From Gluconacetobacter azotocaptans (GTDB lineage Bacteria > Pseudomonadota > Alphaproteobacteria > Acetobacterales > Acetobacteraceae), in assembly GCF_014174355.1 (NCBI RefSeq), contig NZ_JABEQF010000001.1:372001-436000 (forward strand): 64,000 bases of DNA. The letters are read 5' to 3'. Below the pieces are notes generated by a model. It saw only the letters and a list, made by a program, of their open reading frames with translations, did not search any database and was not told where the DNA came from. A program made the position numbers and the translations under genes. Below, one piece after another: positions 55,790-64,000 of this stretch. Positions within the stretch are counted from its first letter, which is position 1; every line of letters starts with the position of its first letter.

Positions 55790-57115
55790 ATGGGACATTG
55801 GTGGAAATATCCGGTGTGGATATTGTTTTTGGTCTTGGGGTGTGCGTGCGGGTGGCTCCGTTCGTCTGATGGATATGGAAGCGGGGACGGTTTGCTGAGT
55901 TTTCTGGTGTTGCAAGGAAATGCCACGCCTTTCTTTTCCGAACTGGCTTCGGCCCTCAAGGCTGCCGGCCATCATGTCCGCCGCATCGCCTTCAACGGCG
56001 GGGACTTCGTCTTTTCATCGGACGCGATCCGGTTTCACGGACGCCAGAAAGCGTTGCCGGCGTTCCTCGAGAACATCGTGGCGCGCGAGCGACCGGATGC
56101 GATCATTCTGTTCGGCGATTGCCGTCCGGTCCATCGGGCGGCGACCGAAATCGCCCGTGCGCGGAATATCGGCATATGGGTGTTCGAGGAAGGATATCTG
56201 CGGCCCGGCTGGATCACGCTGGAACCGCATGGTGTCAACGGATTTTCGGCATTACCGCGTGACCCCGCCGTCATCCGGGCGCGCGGCATAGTACCATGGC
56301 CTGCCCGGCGGTACGATCCGCATGCGGATTTCCTGCGGCGCGCCGTCTACGACGTTTCCTATCACGCCCTGCGTCTGGCTCTGACCCCGTTTTTCCCCCA
56401 CGCGCGGTTTCATGCCGCCATTGATCCGTTCGTGGAATATGCGGGCTGGCTGCGCGACTGGGCCGGACGTCTGGTGCATAAGCCGCAAGCCGCAGTCCTG
56501 CCCAGCGGTCCCTTCATGCTGGTGCCGATGCAGATGGAGGGGGACTACCAGCTGCGGGTCCATTCCCCGTTCCACAGCATGGGCCATGCGCTGGAGCGTA
56601 TTCTTGCCTCTTTTGCCGCCCATGCCCCGGATACGCTGTCTCTGGTCGTGCGGCGTCATCCGCTCGACCCCCGCCTGACCGATTGGGAGGGGTTGATCCG
56701 CCGACGCGCGCACGCGCTGGGCGTCGCAGGCCGGGTTTATTTCATGGCCGACGGGCCGCTGGAACCTGTCCTGGACGCCTGTGCCGGAGTCGTGACGGTG
56801 AACAGCACCGTCGGGCTGCAGGCCTTGCGGCAGAACAAGCCCGTCAAAATTCTGGGGCAGGCCATCTATGAGGTCGAAGGACTGACCTTCCTGGGCCCGT
56901 TGGGTCGGTACTGGCGCGAAGCCTGCGCGCCGGATGCCGAACTGCTGGATGCGTTCTGCCGCATGCTGGTCCAGGAGGTACTGGTCGAGGGCGATTTCTT
57001 CACCCCCGAAGGGCGGGCGCTGGCGGTGGAGGGGTCGGTTCGGCGGATTCTGTCTGCCTATTCCGACAAGGCCCGCAGTTCTTCTCCGAGCAACGTGGCG
57101 GTCGCCTCGATCTGA
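55790..57115 (+). CDS. kpsS: KpsS-like capsule polysaccharide Kdo transferase
   Basis: The protein (441 residues from this start) matches KpsS, which puts the first Kdo on the lipid. The characteristic block begins FLVLQGNATPFFSELASALKAAGHHVRRIAFNGGD, then VFEEGYLRPGWITLEPHGVN, MQMEGDYQLRVHSPF, VVRRHPLDPR and TVNSTVGLQALRQNKPV. The N-terminus is uncertain: ATG at 55790 adds a hydrophobic segment (VWILFLVLGCACGWL) lacking in most KpsS, and a TTG near 55893 would start the typical core after GGGGACGG. The end overlaps the AONS-like gene on the other strand by 58 bases. Confidence 0.85.
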   Translation: MGHWWKYPVWILFLVLGCACGWLRSSDGYGSGDGLLSFLVLQGNATPFFSELASALKAAGHHVRRIAFNGGDFVFSSDAIRFHGRQKALPAFLENIVARERPDAIILFGDCRPVHRAATEIARARNIGIWVFEEGYLRPGWITLEPHGVNGFSALPRDPAVIRARGIVPWPARRYDPHADFLRRAVYDVSYHALRLALTPFFPHARFHAAIDPFVEYAGWLRDWAGRLVHKPQAAVLPSGPFMLVPMQMEGDYQLRVHSPFHSMGHALERILASFAAHAPDTLSLVVRRHPLDPRLTDWEGLIRRRAHALGVAGRVYFMADGPLEPVLDACAGVVTVNSTVGLQALRQNKPVKILGQAIYEVEGLTFLGPLGRYWREACAPDAELLDAFCRMLVQEVLVEGDFFTPEGRALAVEGSVRRILSAYSDKARSSSPSNVAVASI

Positions 57116-58344
57116 TCGGGCGTGTGCGACGCGCTGACGAAGAAGCGCAGGCGCGCCGCCCGTTCCGGCACCGCGGGATGGATGATCGGCTGGACGTTGA
57201 CGCCGCGTTCGAACACGGCCTGGGAGAGGCGGGCGGCAACAAGGGAGCTGCCGGTGACCAGCGGCACGATGCCGTAGCCGGCGGAACTGCCGGTGTCGAA
57301 CCCCGCATCCTGGAAAAGGCGCAGAAGATGGGCGGAATTTTCGCGCAGGCGGGCGATGCGCCACGGCTCCTCGCGCAGGATGTCCAGTGCGGCCAGGGAT
57401 GCGGCGGCGCCGGTCGGCGGCAGCCCGACGGAATAGACGAATCCGGCGGCCGTGCGCTTCAGGTAGGTGATGACGTCCGCGCGTCCGGCGATGTACCCGC
57501 CGCAGGAAATCAGGCTTTTGCTGAGGGTCCCCATCCAGAGATCGACCGAATCCGGTGCGATGCCGGCATGTTCGGCAATGCCGCGTCCGCTGGCGCCCAG
57601 CACGCCGGTCGAATGGGCTTCGTCCACCAGCGACATGCAGTCGAATTCCCGGGCCAGGGCGACGAAGGCCGCGAGGTCGGGGATGTCGCCATCCATGCTG
57701 TAATGGCCTTCCAGCACCAGCAACGCGCGCTTGTGCGCCTTGCGATGCATCCATAACTGCTCGCGGGCGGCGGCCACGTCGTTATGGGCGAAGGCGACGC
57801 GGCGGGCGCCGGACAGGATGGCGCCCTGGATCAGGCTGTTATGGGCCAGTGCGTCGTGGACGATCAGATCCCCCGGCCGCATGAGCTGCGCCAGCGTCGT
57901 CACGTTGGTCGCATGGCCCGACACCATCACGACGCAATCCTCGGCGCCGTGCCATTCGGCCAGAGCGCCTTCCAGTTCCCGGTGGAAGGGACGCTCGCCC
58001 GACACCATGCGGCTGGCCGAAACCGTCGTGCCGTAGCGGCGGAGCGCGTCCTCGACCCGGGCGGTGACCCGGGGATCGCCATTCAGGCCCAGATAGTCGT
58101 AGGACGAGAAATTGATATAGCTGCGGCCGTTGATCGAGGTCGTGGCCCCGGCGAGCCCGTCGTGCTGGCGAAAGAACGGATCGACCACGCCAAGCGCCGC
58201 CGCGCGCTGCGCCATGATTTCCATGTCTTCCACGCCGGGCAGCGTCCAGCCGCGTGTGCTGGTTTCGGCAGGTGCCGCGCCCGACAGGCTGGCCAGCAGC
58301 TTGATGCGTTCGCCAAGGCGTCGGCCGAATTTCGGTCCCGTCAT
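57058..58344 (-). CDS. AONS-like alpha-oxoamine synthase (RkpG-like)
   Basis: This 428-residue PLP enzyme belongs to the alpha-oxoamine synthase group (8-amino-7-oxononanoate synthase, serine palmitoyltransferase). It shows NFSSYDYLGLNGDPRV, VVMVSGHATNVTTLAQL, LVDEAHSTGVLGASGRG and the PLP-lysine site LWMGTLSKSLISCGG. An N-terminal extension of about 70 residues precedes the fold. It stands next to a type I PKS/FAS, the same pairing as rhizobial rkpG and rkpA, which are needed for K-antigen capsule. It should join an acyl group from the synthase to an amino acid. I start at 58344; the longer frame would read across a repeat. Confidence 0.8.
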   Translation of the reverse strand: MTGPKFGRRLGERIKLLASLSGAAPAETSTRGWTLPGVEDMEIMAQRAAALGVVDPFFRQHDGLAGATTSINGRSYINFSSYDYLGLNGDPRVTARVEDALRRYGTTVSASRMVSGERPFHRELEGALAEWHGAEDCVVMVSGHATNVTTLAQLMRPGDLIVHDALAHNSLIQGAILSGARRVAFAHNDVAAAREQLWMHRKAHKRALLVLEGHYSMDGDIPDLAAFVALAREFDCMSLVDEAHSTGVLGASGRGIAEHAGIAPDSVDLWMGTLSKSLISCGGYIAGRADVITYLKRTAAGFVYSVGLPPTGAAASLAALDILREEPWRIARLRENSAHLLRLFQDAGFDTGSSAGYGIVPLVTGSSLVAARLSQAVFERGVNVQPIIHPAVPERAARLRFFVSASHTPDQIEATATLLGEELRALSE

Positions 58345-58379
58345 GTGGTCATACCAATCCGCGTTATGAATGTCTCTTC

Positions 58380-58510
58380 GGCGGCGCGGCTCAGGCCCTG
58401 CCCTGAAACCCGCCAAAGGCCACCGGCCTTTGGAAACCGATCTGTCTATCAATAATCGGGGTCCAGGGCCTGAGGCCCTGGTGGGTTCGGGCAAAGCCCG
58501 ACCTGTCCTG
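58380..58510. repeat. second copy of the palindromic intergenic repeat
   Basis: GCCAAAGGCC/GGCCTTTGG, CCAGGGCCT/AGGCCCTGG and TCGGGC/GCCCGA hairpins occur between the PKS and AONS genes. The phrase TTTGGAAACC...TATCAA...CGGGGTCCAGGGCCT closely parallels the module in the cluster at 14262-14545, so this is a dispersed repeat. Confidence 0.8.
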
Positions 58511-58519
58511 CCGGCTACG

Positions 58520-61500
58520 TCATTTGCCTTCGTCGACTGGTATCAGGTCTTCCTCGTTCTGAGGGGCAAGTTCGGGCGATACGGACACGGTCTGCCGCTC
58601 CTCGTCGGACAGATGGCGGGTCAGGACGGCCTCGGCCGGTGCGGTGGCGTCCTGTCCGCCATTGCCCAGCAGGGCGGCGACCTGGCGTGCGACGCGCCCG
58701 ACGGTCATCTCCTGCCATGCGAAGCCGGGAAGCGAGACACCGAGCCGGCGTTCCAGCCCCAGAGCCAGTTCGACCGCCGTCAGCGAATCCATCCCCAGTT
58801 CGGCCAGCGGCTGGTCCAGGGGCAGGGCCTCGCGGTCGGCCTGCATGATGCGGGTCAGCTCGCCCAGGATCACGTCGGCGACGATTTCCCGCCGCCGCTC
58901 CTCGGTTGCCGTGGCCAGCAGGCTCATCAGGTCGCCGGTGTCGCTGTCTTCGTCGCGCCGGCGCGCCACGGCGCCGAACAGGGGTTCGTCCAGAATGGGC
59001 AGCATGTTGCCGGTGGCCTGCCAGTCCATGTCGGCCAGGACCGGACAGGGATCGGACGAGACCAGAAGATCGGGCAGGGCGTCCAGCGCCGCCATGGCCC
59101 GCATGGATTGCGCGCCCAGCCGGCGATCCAGCGCCTCGCGCGCCGCGGCGTTGCGTTCCAGGAATCCGGCGTCGGCGATCGGCCCCCAGCGAACGGCGCA
59201 GCCGGGCAGGCCCGCGTCGCGTCGCCGCTGGATCAGCGCCTCGACCGCCGCATTGGCGGCGACGTAGGCGCCCTGGCCCGGCGCGCCAAGGGTGATCGTG
59301 GCCGACGAGAAGACCAGGAAGAGCGAAAGAGGGTCATCGCGCGTCAGCCGGTCCAGCGCGAGCGCGCCGCCCAGCTTGGCCTGGACCGAGGCCGTGACCT
59401 GCTCCTCGGACAGGGTCGAGACCAGCCCGTCCGCCACGCTGACGGCGGCATGCACGATACCGCCGAGGGGCGGCATGGTGGCCCGGATGTCACCGATCAG
59501 GGCGGCAAGTCCGGTCGGGTCGGTGACGTCGCAGGCCCGGACTTCGACGGTCAGCGCGCCGGCATCCAGCAGCGTGGCGCGCAGGGCCGCGACGCCGTCG
59601 GCCTCGGGGCCGCGCCGGCTGACCAGCACCAGATGGCGCGCCCCCCGGGACACGAGCCACAGTGCGGCGCGCGCGCCGAAACCGCCGGTCCCGCCGGTCA
59701 CCAGAACGGTCCGGTCGGCCGGGACCTCCAGATCGGACGGCACATGCACCGGGCCCATCGTCAGCACGATCTTGCCGACATGGGCCGAGGTCCGCATGAG
59801 GGCGAACGCATCGGTCGCGGCGGCGGCGGGAAAGCTGGTATGCGGCAGCGGGCCCAGCGCGCCTTCTTCGAGCAGGGCATGCAGGCGCTGCGTCAGGGTG
59901 CCGACCAGTTCCGGACGATGCCGCACCAGCGCGTCGACGTCGATCGCATGATAGCTGACGTTCTGCCGCAGTGGGCCGATGCCGACCCGGGTGTTGGCCA
60001 GGAAGTCGCGCTTGCCCAGTTCCAGGAAGCGACCGAACGGCCGCAGCAGTTCGAGACTGCGTTCCATGGCGTCGCCGCTCAGGGCGTTGAGGACCGCATC
60101 CACCCCCTGTCCGCCCGTGACATCCAGAACGTCCGCGCCGAACCGCAGCGACCGGCTGTCAAGCACGGTCTCGATCCCCAGCCGGCGCAATGCCGCGCGC
60201 TTGGCGGGGGAACCGGCGGTGGCGATGATCCGTGCCCCGACATGGCTGGCATATTGAATGGCGGCCAGGCCGACGCCGCCCGCAGCCCCGTGGATCAGGA
60301 CCGTTTCGCCGGCGCGCAGCGACCCCACGGTTTCAAGCGCGTACAGCACCGTCAGATAGGCGACCGGGACCGTGGCGCCTGCCGAAAAGGACAGCCAGTC
60401 CGGCAGGGGCAGGACGCTGCGCCGGTCGGTCACTACGCAGCTGGCATGGGCGGCGGCGGACAGCGCCATGACGCGGTCGCCGGGCGCAAGATCGGTGACC
60501 TCGGCCCCTACGGCCTCGACCACGCCGGTGCATTCCATGCCCAGCGTCGCGCCCGCAAAGCCGTCCAGCAGCAATTCGTCGGGCAGCATGCCGATGGCCG
60601 ACAGCACGTCGCGATAATTCAGCCCGCTGGCCCTGACATCGATGACGACGTCGCGCGGGCCGGGTTCGGTCCGGGCCTGCGGCACCCAGCACAGGCGGTC
60701 CAGCGGCCCCGGAACCGGCTGGATCAGCCGGACAGGATCGGACGCCGGGGTGGCGGCGCGATCGGGCAGGCCCTCGCGCAGGCGGCGGACCAGACGTCCG
60801 TCGGGCGTCCAGCGCACTTCGCGTTCGTCGTCCGCGGCCGCGCCTTCCGCGCGCAGGGCGTCTTCGATCCCGGCTTCCGTCATGGCGGAGGACAGGTCGA
60901 TCCGGCGGCAGCGCAGGGAGGGAAATTCGTTGGCGATTGTCCGGGCAAGGGCCACGCGCGCGGCCTCGTGGGGGGTGCTGCCGGCATCCCGGGTAATCAC
61001 CGCCAGGCATTCACCGGCCTCGGCCGCCTGTCGGGCGTCATGGGCCAGGGCCAGCATCGCCCGGGCGGCCAGGGCGGTTTCATCGTCCGCGATTTCATCC
61101 TGGGGCGCGTACGACAGGCGCATCGGCGCCAGCGCCGGCGCGGCGTCGGCCGTGGACAACGGGTCTTCGGCCTCGGCCGCGACCGCCGCCAGCAGGGCGA
61201 GCGGGAACGGCGCCTGGCTGGGCGTGCTCTCGGCCACCGCGCGCAGGCGATGCGGCAGTTCGCGCCAGGCGGCGATCGTGGTGAGCGGGTCGGCGGACAG
61301 GCCGCGCAGCGTGGTCCAGCTGCTGTCTTCGGCTGCCTCGGCCACCAGAATCAGACCGCCTGGGGCCAGCCGGTCGGCCTGGGCCAGGATGGCCGCCGGC
61401 ACGACGCCATGCAGGCCGGGCGTGTAGGCGACCAGGACATCATACGCGCCGGCCGGCACGGTTTCGGCCAGGACGATGCCAGGCAAATGAGCCAGCAACG

Positions 61501-64000
61501 TCGGGCGCAGCCGGGCCTGGCGTTCGCGGTTGGGTTCCAGGACCGTATAGTCGAGGCGCGTCGGCAGGCCCGTCAGGAGCGGGGCCAGCTGGCGGGTCAG
61601 GGTGCCCCGGTCGGCATGCAGTTCCAGCACGCGCACCGGGCGGTCCTGCGGCCAGTCACGCGTATAGGCCGCAATGGCGTCGGCGATCTGCGCGGCGGCC
61701 AGTTCGACGGCGCGGCCGGACAGCAATTGCCGGAAGGCGACGTCGGGAAAGGCATCGTCGCCTGCCGCTGCGTCGGGTCGGATGGTGCCCGCCACGCCGC
61801 TCTGCTCCCCCACCCAGGCGAGCAGCAGGGCCGCCGGCAGCCATTGCGGAAGGTCGAGGAACAGGGTCTGCCAGACGCGCGCGAGGTCGGGTGCTTCGGT
61901 GGGGCCGTCAACGGGTAGCGTCTCTGTCGCGCTGCACGTGGCCAGGAAGGCCTGGGCCAGAAGACCGGCATCCCTGTCATCCGCATCGCCCGCCGGTGTT
62001 TCCAGGGTCGGGCGCAGGGCAAGGAAGCGATCGTCGGACAAGGGCGCGGGCGCGATGGGCGACGGCAGCCAGATTTCATGGAAGCTGCGTTCGGCTACCG
62101 GGGTGGGGCGCTCGCCCGGCATGCGGGTGAACCAGCAGGCGGTGGCTGAAAGCACCGCGCGGCCGGCGGCATCCAGCATGACGATGTCAGCTTCGGTTTC
62201 GCGGGGGCCTGAGGTGGTGACGGCGGCCTGTCCACGCACGGGCGCGTCCGCCGTCATGTCCAGGCGGATGGTTCCGAATTTTCGCGGCAGCGGCGCATCG
62301 GCGGATTGCGGCCCGGCATGATTGACAGCCAGGCCGACCAGCGCCTGGAAGGTGCCGTCCAGCGCGGTCGGATCAAGCGTCAGGCCGGTGATGGGGGACT
62401 GGCCGGTCAACGTCACGTCCACCCGGTCCACGGCCATGGCGGTTGCGCCGACACGCTGGAAGGCCGGCCCGTAGGCCAGTCCGGCGGCGCGCGCCGTTGC
62501 GTAGAGTGCATCCCCCGCAAGTACGGAATCGGCGGTGGCCGGCGGCAGCGCCACCGGGGAAACGGGGGACACGCCGGCCCGCGTGGTCGCATGGCGGGTC
62601 CAGACCGCCTGGGCCAGCCTGGGGCGGCTGTCGATGGTGATGGTGCCGTCCGCCGCAAGCCGGACCCGGATTTCCCGCAGGTGCGCCGGGTCGATGATGA
62701 CTGGACGCATGATCTGGAAGTCGCGCAGTTCCAGCACCTGCGCCGCGGGCCACGCCGCCCGTGCGGCGGTGAAGGCGAATTCGATCATGCAGGCCGCGGC
62801 CAGGACGATGGTGTCGCCGACCATGTGATCGGCAAGCCAGGGCTGCACCGCACTGTCCAGATGCGCGATCCACTCGTTCGGGTCCGTCTTGCCGCGCGCA
62901 CCCAGAAGGGGATGGGTATTCTGCTGGTCCCACAGGACGACGGCAGCGTCGTCGGTCGGGGCAAACCAGTAGCGTTCGCGTTGCCACTGGACGCCGGGCA
63001 GGCCCCTGACATGGGCCGGGCCGACGAAACAGGACGCCGACAGGATATCGCCGCCGGCAGCAAAGCAGGCCAGGGCGGCGCGGGGGAAGGGATCGGTGGT
63101 GATCTTGGCCGGCACCGCCGGCATGACCCGGGACTGCACGTCGCCGTCCCGCAGGATGTCGCGCAGATAATGTTGCAGGACCGGGCGCGGGCCGATCTCG
63201 ATGAAGATGGCGCCCCCCAGGGTGGCCGCCTGGCGCACGCCTTCGGCGAACAGGACAGGGGCGCGCACATTGCGCCACCAATATTCGGCGTCGAACAGGG
63301 TCGTGACCGGCTGGCCCGTCACGGTCGAGATCAGCGCCCGGTCCGGCAGGCGTGCGGCGATGGGGCCAAGATCCTGGATCAGCGGGGCGGCAATCGCGTC
63401 CATCTTGCTGCTGTGGTAGGCATAGCCGACCTTCAGCCGGTGGATCTGCAGCGACGTGCCGGTATTCGCGGCCTCCAGCAGGTCAAGAGCCTCGACATCC
63501 CCCGCGGCCGCCAGGGCGTTCGGCGCGTTGTAGGCCGCGATTTCCAGGCCGGGGGCGGCCTGTTCCATCAGGCGCGTCGCCTCGTCGACATCGCCATGCA
63601 GCGCGGCCATGCCGCCGCCGGGCGCCGTCGCCTGATGACGGCTGCGCAGCACGACGATGCGCGCGGCCTCGGCCAGATCCAGCATGCCGACATAGAAGGC
63701 CGCCGCGATTTCGCCGACGCTATGGCCGATCGCGATGTCCGCCCGCATGCCCTGTTGGGCGAGACCGCGCAGGACGCCGATCTGGAAGGCGAACAGCATG
63801 GGCTGTGCGATGTCCGCCGGTTTGGCCGACCAGTCGCCCGAGCGCATCGCCTCCAGCACCGACCAGCCGAGATGCGGACGCAGCGCCGCATCCGCCTCGG
63901 CGATGCCGGCGGCGAAGGCCGGGCTGATGTCCAGCAGATCCTGCCCCATTCCTGAAAACTGGGTGCCGTTGCCGGAAAAGACGAAGACCGTGCGCCCTTG
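58520..64000 (-). CDS. type I polyketide/fatty-acid synthase (RkpA-like), 5' end outside window
   Basis: The visible 1826 residues contain, in order: acyltransferase (starts VFVFSGNGTQFSGMG; GHSVGE with the active Ser near residue 94), dehydratase (HPLLGARG near 365, DHMVGDT), a methyltransferase-like segment (near 785) whose SAM motif is replaced by LELHADRGTL, enoyl reductase (about 1075-1420, LIHGAAGGVGLAAIQYA), ketoreductase (about 1427-1665, VTGGTGGFGARAAL, GQGAYVAANA) and an acyl carrier protein (LGMDSLTAVE, near 1737). The ketosynthase must lie beyond 64000. The reductive set makes a saturated chain, so it works like a fatty-acid synthase, perhaps for a capsule lipid anchor. Confidence 0.9.
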   Translation of the reverse strand, partial: QGRTVFVFSGNGTQFSGMGQDLLDISPAFAAGIAEADAALRPHLGWSVLEAMRSGDWSAKPADIAQPMLFAFQIGVLRGLAQQGMRADIAIGHSVGEIAAAFYVGMLDLAEAARIVVLRSRHQATAPGGGMAALHGDVDEATRLMEQAAPGLEIAAYNAPNALAAAGDVEALDLLEAANTGTSLQIHRLKVGYAYHSSKMDAIAAPLIQDLGPIAARLPDRALISTVTGQPVTTLFDAEYWWRNVRAPVLFAEGVRQAATLGGAIFIEIGPRPVLQHYLRDILRDGDVQSRVMPAVPAKITTDPFPRAALACFAAGGDILSASCFVGPAHVRGLPGVQWQRERYWFAPTDDAAVVLWDQQNTHPLLGARGKTDPNEWIAHLDSAVQPWLADHMVGDTIVLAAACMIEFAFTAARAAWPAAQVLELRDFQIMRPVIIDPAHLREIRVRLAADGTITIDSRPRLAQAVWTRHATTRAGVSPVSPVALPPATADSVLAGDALYATARAAGLAYGPAFQRVGATAMAVDRVDVTLTGQSPITGLTLDPTALDGTFQALVGLAVNHAGPQSADAPLPRKFGTIRLDMTADAPVRGQAAVTTSGPRETEADIVMLDAAGRAVLSATACWFTRMPGERPTPVAERSFHEIWLPSPIAPAPLSDDRFLALRPTLETPAGDADDRDAGLLAQAFLATCSATETLPVDGPTEAPDLARVWQTLFLDLPQWLPAALLLAWVGEQSGVAGTIRPDAAAGDDAFPDVAFRQLLSGRAVELAAAQIADAIAAYTRDWPQDRPVRVLELHADRGTLTRQLAPLLTGLPTRLDYTVLEPNRERQARLRPTLLAHLPGIVLAETVPAGAYDVLVAYTPGLHGVVPAAILAQADRLAPGGLILVAEAAEDSSWTTLRGLSADPLTTIAAWRELPHRLRAVAESTPSQAPFPLALLAAVAAEAEDPLSTADAAPALAPMRLSYAPQDEIADDETALAARAMLALAHDARQAAEAGECLAVITRDAGSTPHEAARVALARTIANEFPSLRCRRIDLSSAMTEAGIEDALRAEGAAADDEREVRWTPDGRLVRRLREGLPDRAATPASDPVRLIQPVPGPLDRLCWVPQARTEPGPRDVVIDVRASGLNYRDVLSAIGMLPDELLLDGFAGATLGMECTGVVEAVGAEVTDLAPGDRVMALSAAAHASCVVTDRRSVLPLPDWLSFSAGATVPVAYLTVLYALETVGSLRAGETVLIHGAAGGVGLAAIQYASHVGARIIATAGSPAKRAALRRLGIETVLDSRSLRFGADVLDVTGGQGVDAVLNALSGDAMERSLELLRPFGRFLELGKRDFLANTRVGIGPLRQNVSYHAIDVDALVRHRPELVGTLTQRLHALLEEGALGPLPHTSFPAAAATDAFALMRTSAHVGKIVLTMGPVHVPSDLEVPADRTVLVTGGTGGFGARAALWLVSRGARHLVLVSRRGPEADGVAALRATLLDAGALTVEVRACDVTDPTGLAALIGDIRATMPPLGGIVHAAVSVADGLVSTLSEEQVTASVQAKLGGALALDRLTRDDPLSLFLVFSSATITLGAPGQGAYVAANAAVEALIQRRRDAGLPGCAVRWGPIADAGFLERNAAAREALDRRLGAQSMRAMAALDALPDLLVSSDPCPVLADMDWQATGNMLPILDEPLFGAVARRRDEDSDTGDLMSLLATATEERRREIVADVILGELTRIMQADREALPLDQPLAELGMDSLTAVELALGLERRLGVSLPGFAWQEMTVGRVARQVAALLGNGGQDATAPAEAVLTRHLSDEERQTVSVSPELAPQNEEDLIPVDEGK

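Noticed and set aside
58370-61918. 1182-codon plus-strand frame opposite the PKS
   Set aside because: Low-complexity Gln/Gly/Arg/His-rich shadow of the PKS coding strand and it begins inside the repeat.

Overview
The window is a high-GC bacterial chromosome segment with alphaproteobacterial style: GC-rich codon use, type I-E CRISPR-Cas, KirBac-type channel remnants, hairpin-rich intergenic repeats and a rhizobial-like rkpA/rkpG gene pair. I read it as an acetic acid bacterium (Acetobacteraceae, Gluconacetobacter-like). That placement is inference from gene content, not from a marker gene.

Region 1 (1-7530) holds a type I-E CRISPR-Cas locus: casA-casB-casC-casD-casE-cas1-cas2, tightly packed and mostly overlapping, then an AT-rich leader and an array of 21 repeat units. 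No cas3 is in the window and it is presumably upstream. The array has a duplicated two-spacer block, a run of variant repeats, degenerate trailer repeats, and one spacer that reads as the T-arm of a tRNA on the other strand.

Region 2 (7646-14228) is an amino-acid island: a MocR regulator, D-amino acid dehydrogenase and alanine racemase on the minus strand, then a divergent Lrp-type regulator, an omega-aminotransferase and a tautomerase. A perfect 9-bp inverted repeat in the divergent alr/lrp gap is a good operator candidate.

Region 3 (14262-29509) is mixed metabolism: a hairpin repeat cluster, an SDR and an Old Yellow Enzyme with a divergent LysR regulator, a CHAD protein, an ATC-hydrolase-like protein, an EamA exporter, an acyl-CoA dehydrogenase-like flavoprotein, a TonB-dependent receptor, a purine nucleoside permease-like protein, AmtB, an XRE-cupin regulator and a VOC protein.

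Region 4 (29510-32840) is decayed or acquired DNA: a 24-residue membrane peptide ORF, a KirBac potassium channel pseudogene with one stop and about four frameshifts, and an exported pectate-lyase-fold protein with a phage-tail-like C-terminus.

Region 5 (32840-64000) is a large surface-polysaccharide locus. It carries a CDP-6-deoxyhexose pathway (rfbF, rfbG, a 3,5-epimerase-like protein, an RmlD-like reductase and a flavoprotein) and remnants of two insertion sequences. It also carries an ABC exporter (kpsM, kpsT, kpsE and a Wza/KpsD-like lipoprotein), UDP-galactopyranose mutase with two GlfT2-like galactofuranosyltransferases, an LTA-synthase-like phosphotransferase, two GT4-type glycosyltransferases, and KpsC and KpsS-like Kdo transferases. 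It ends with an AONS-like acyltransferase and a large type I PKS/FAS cut by the window edge, resembling rhizobial RkpG and RkpA. Together these suggest a capsule containing galactofuranose and an unusual CDP-derived 6-deoxy sugar, exported by an ABC transporter on a Kdo linker, with a dedicated polyketide or fatty-acid synthase perhaps making its lipid.
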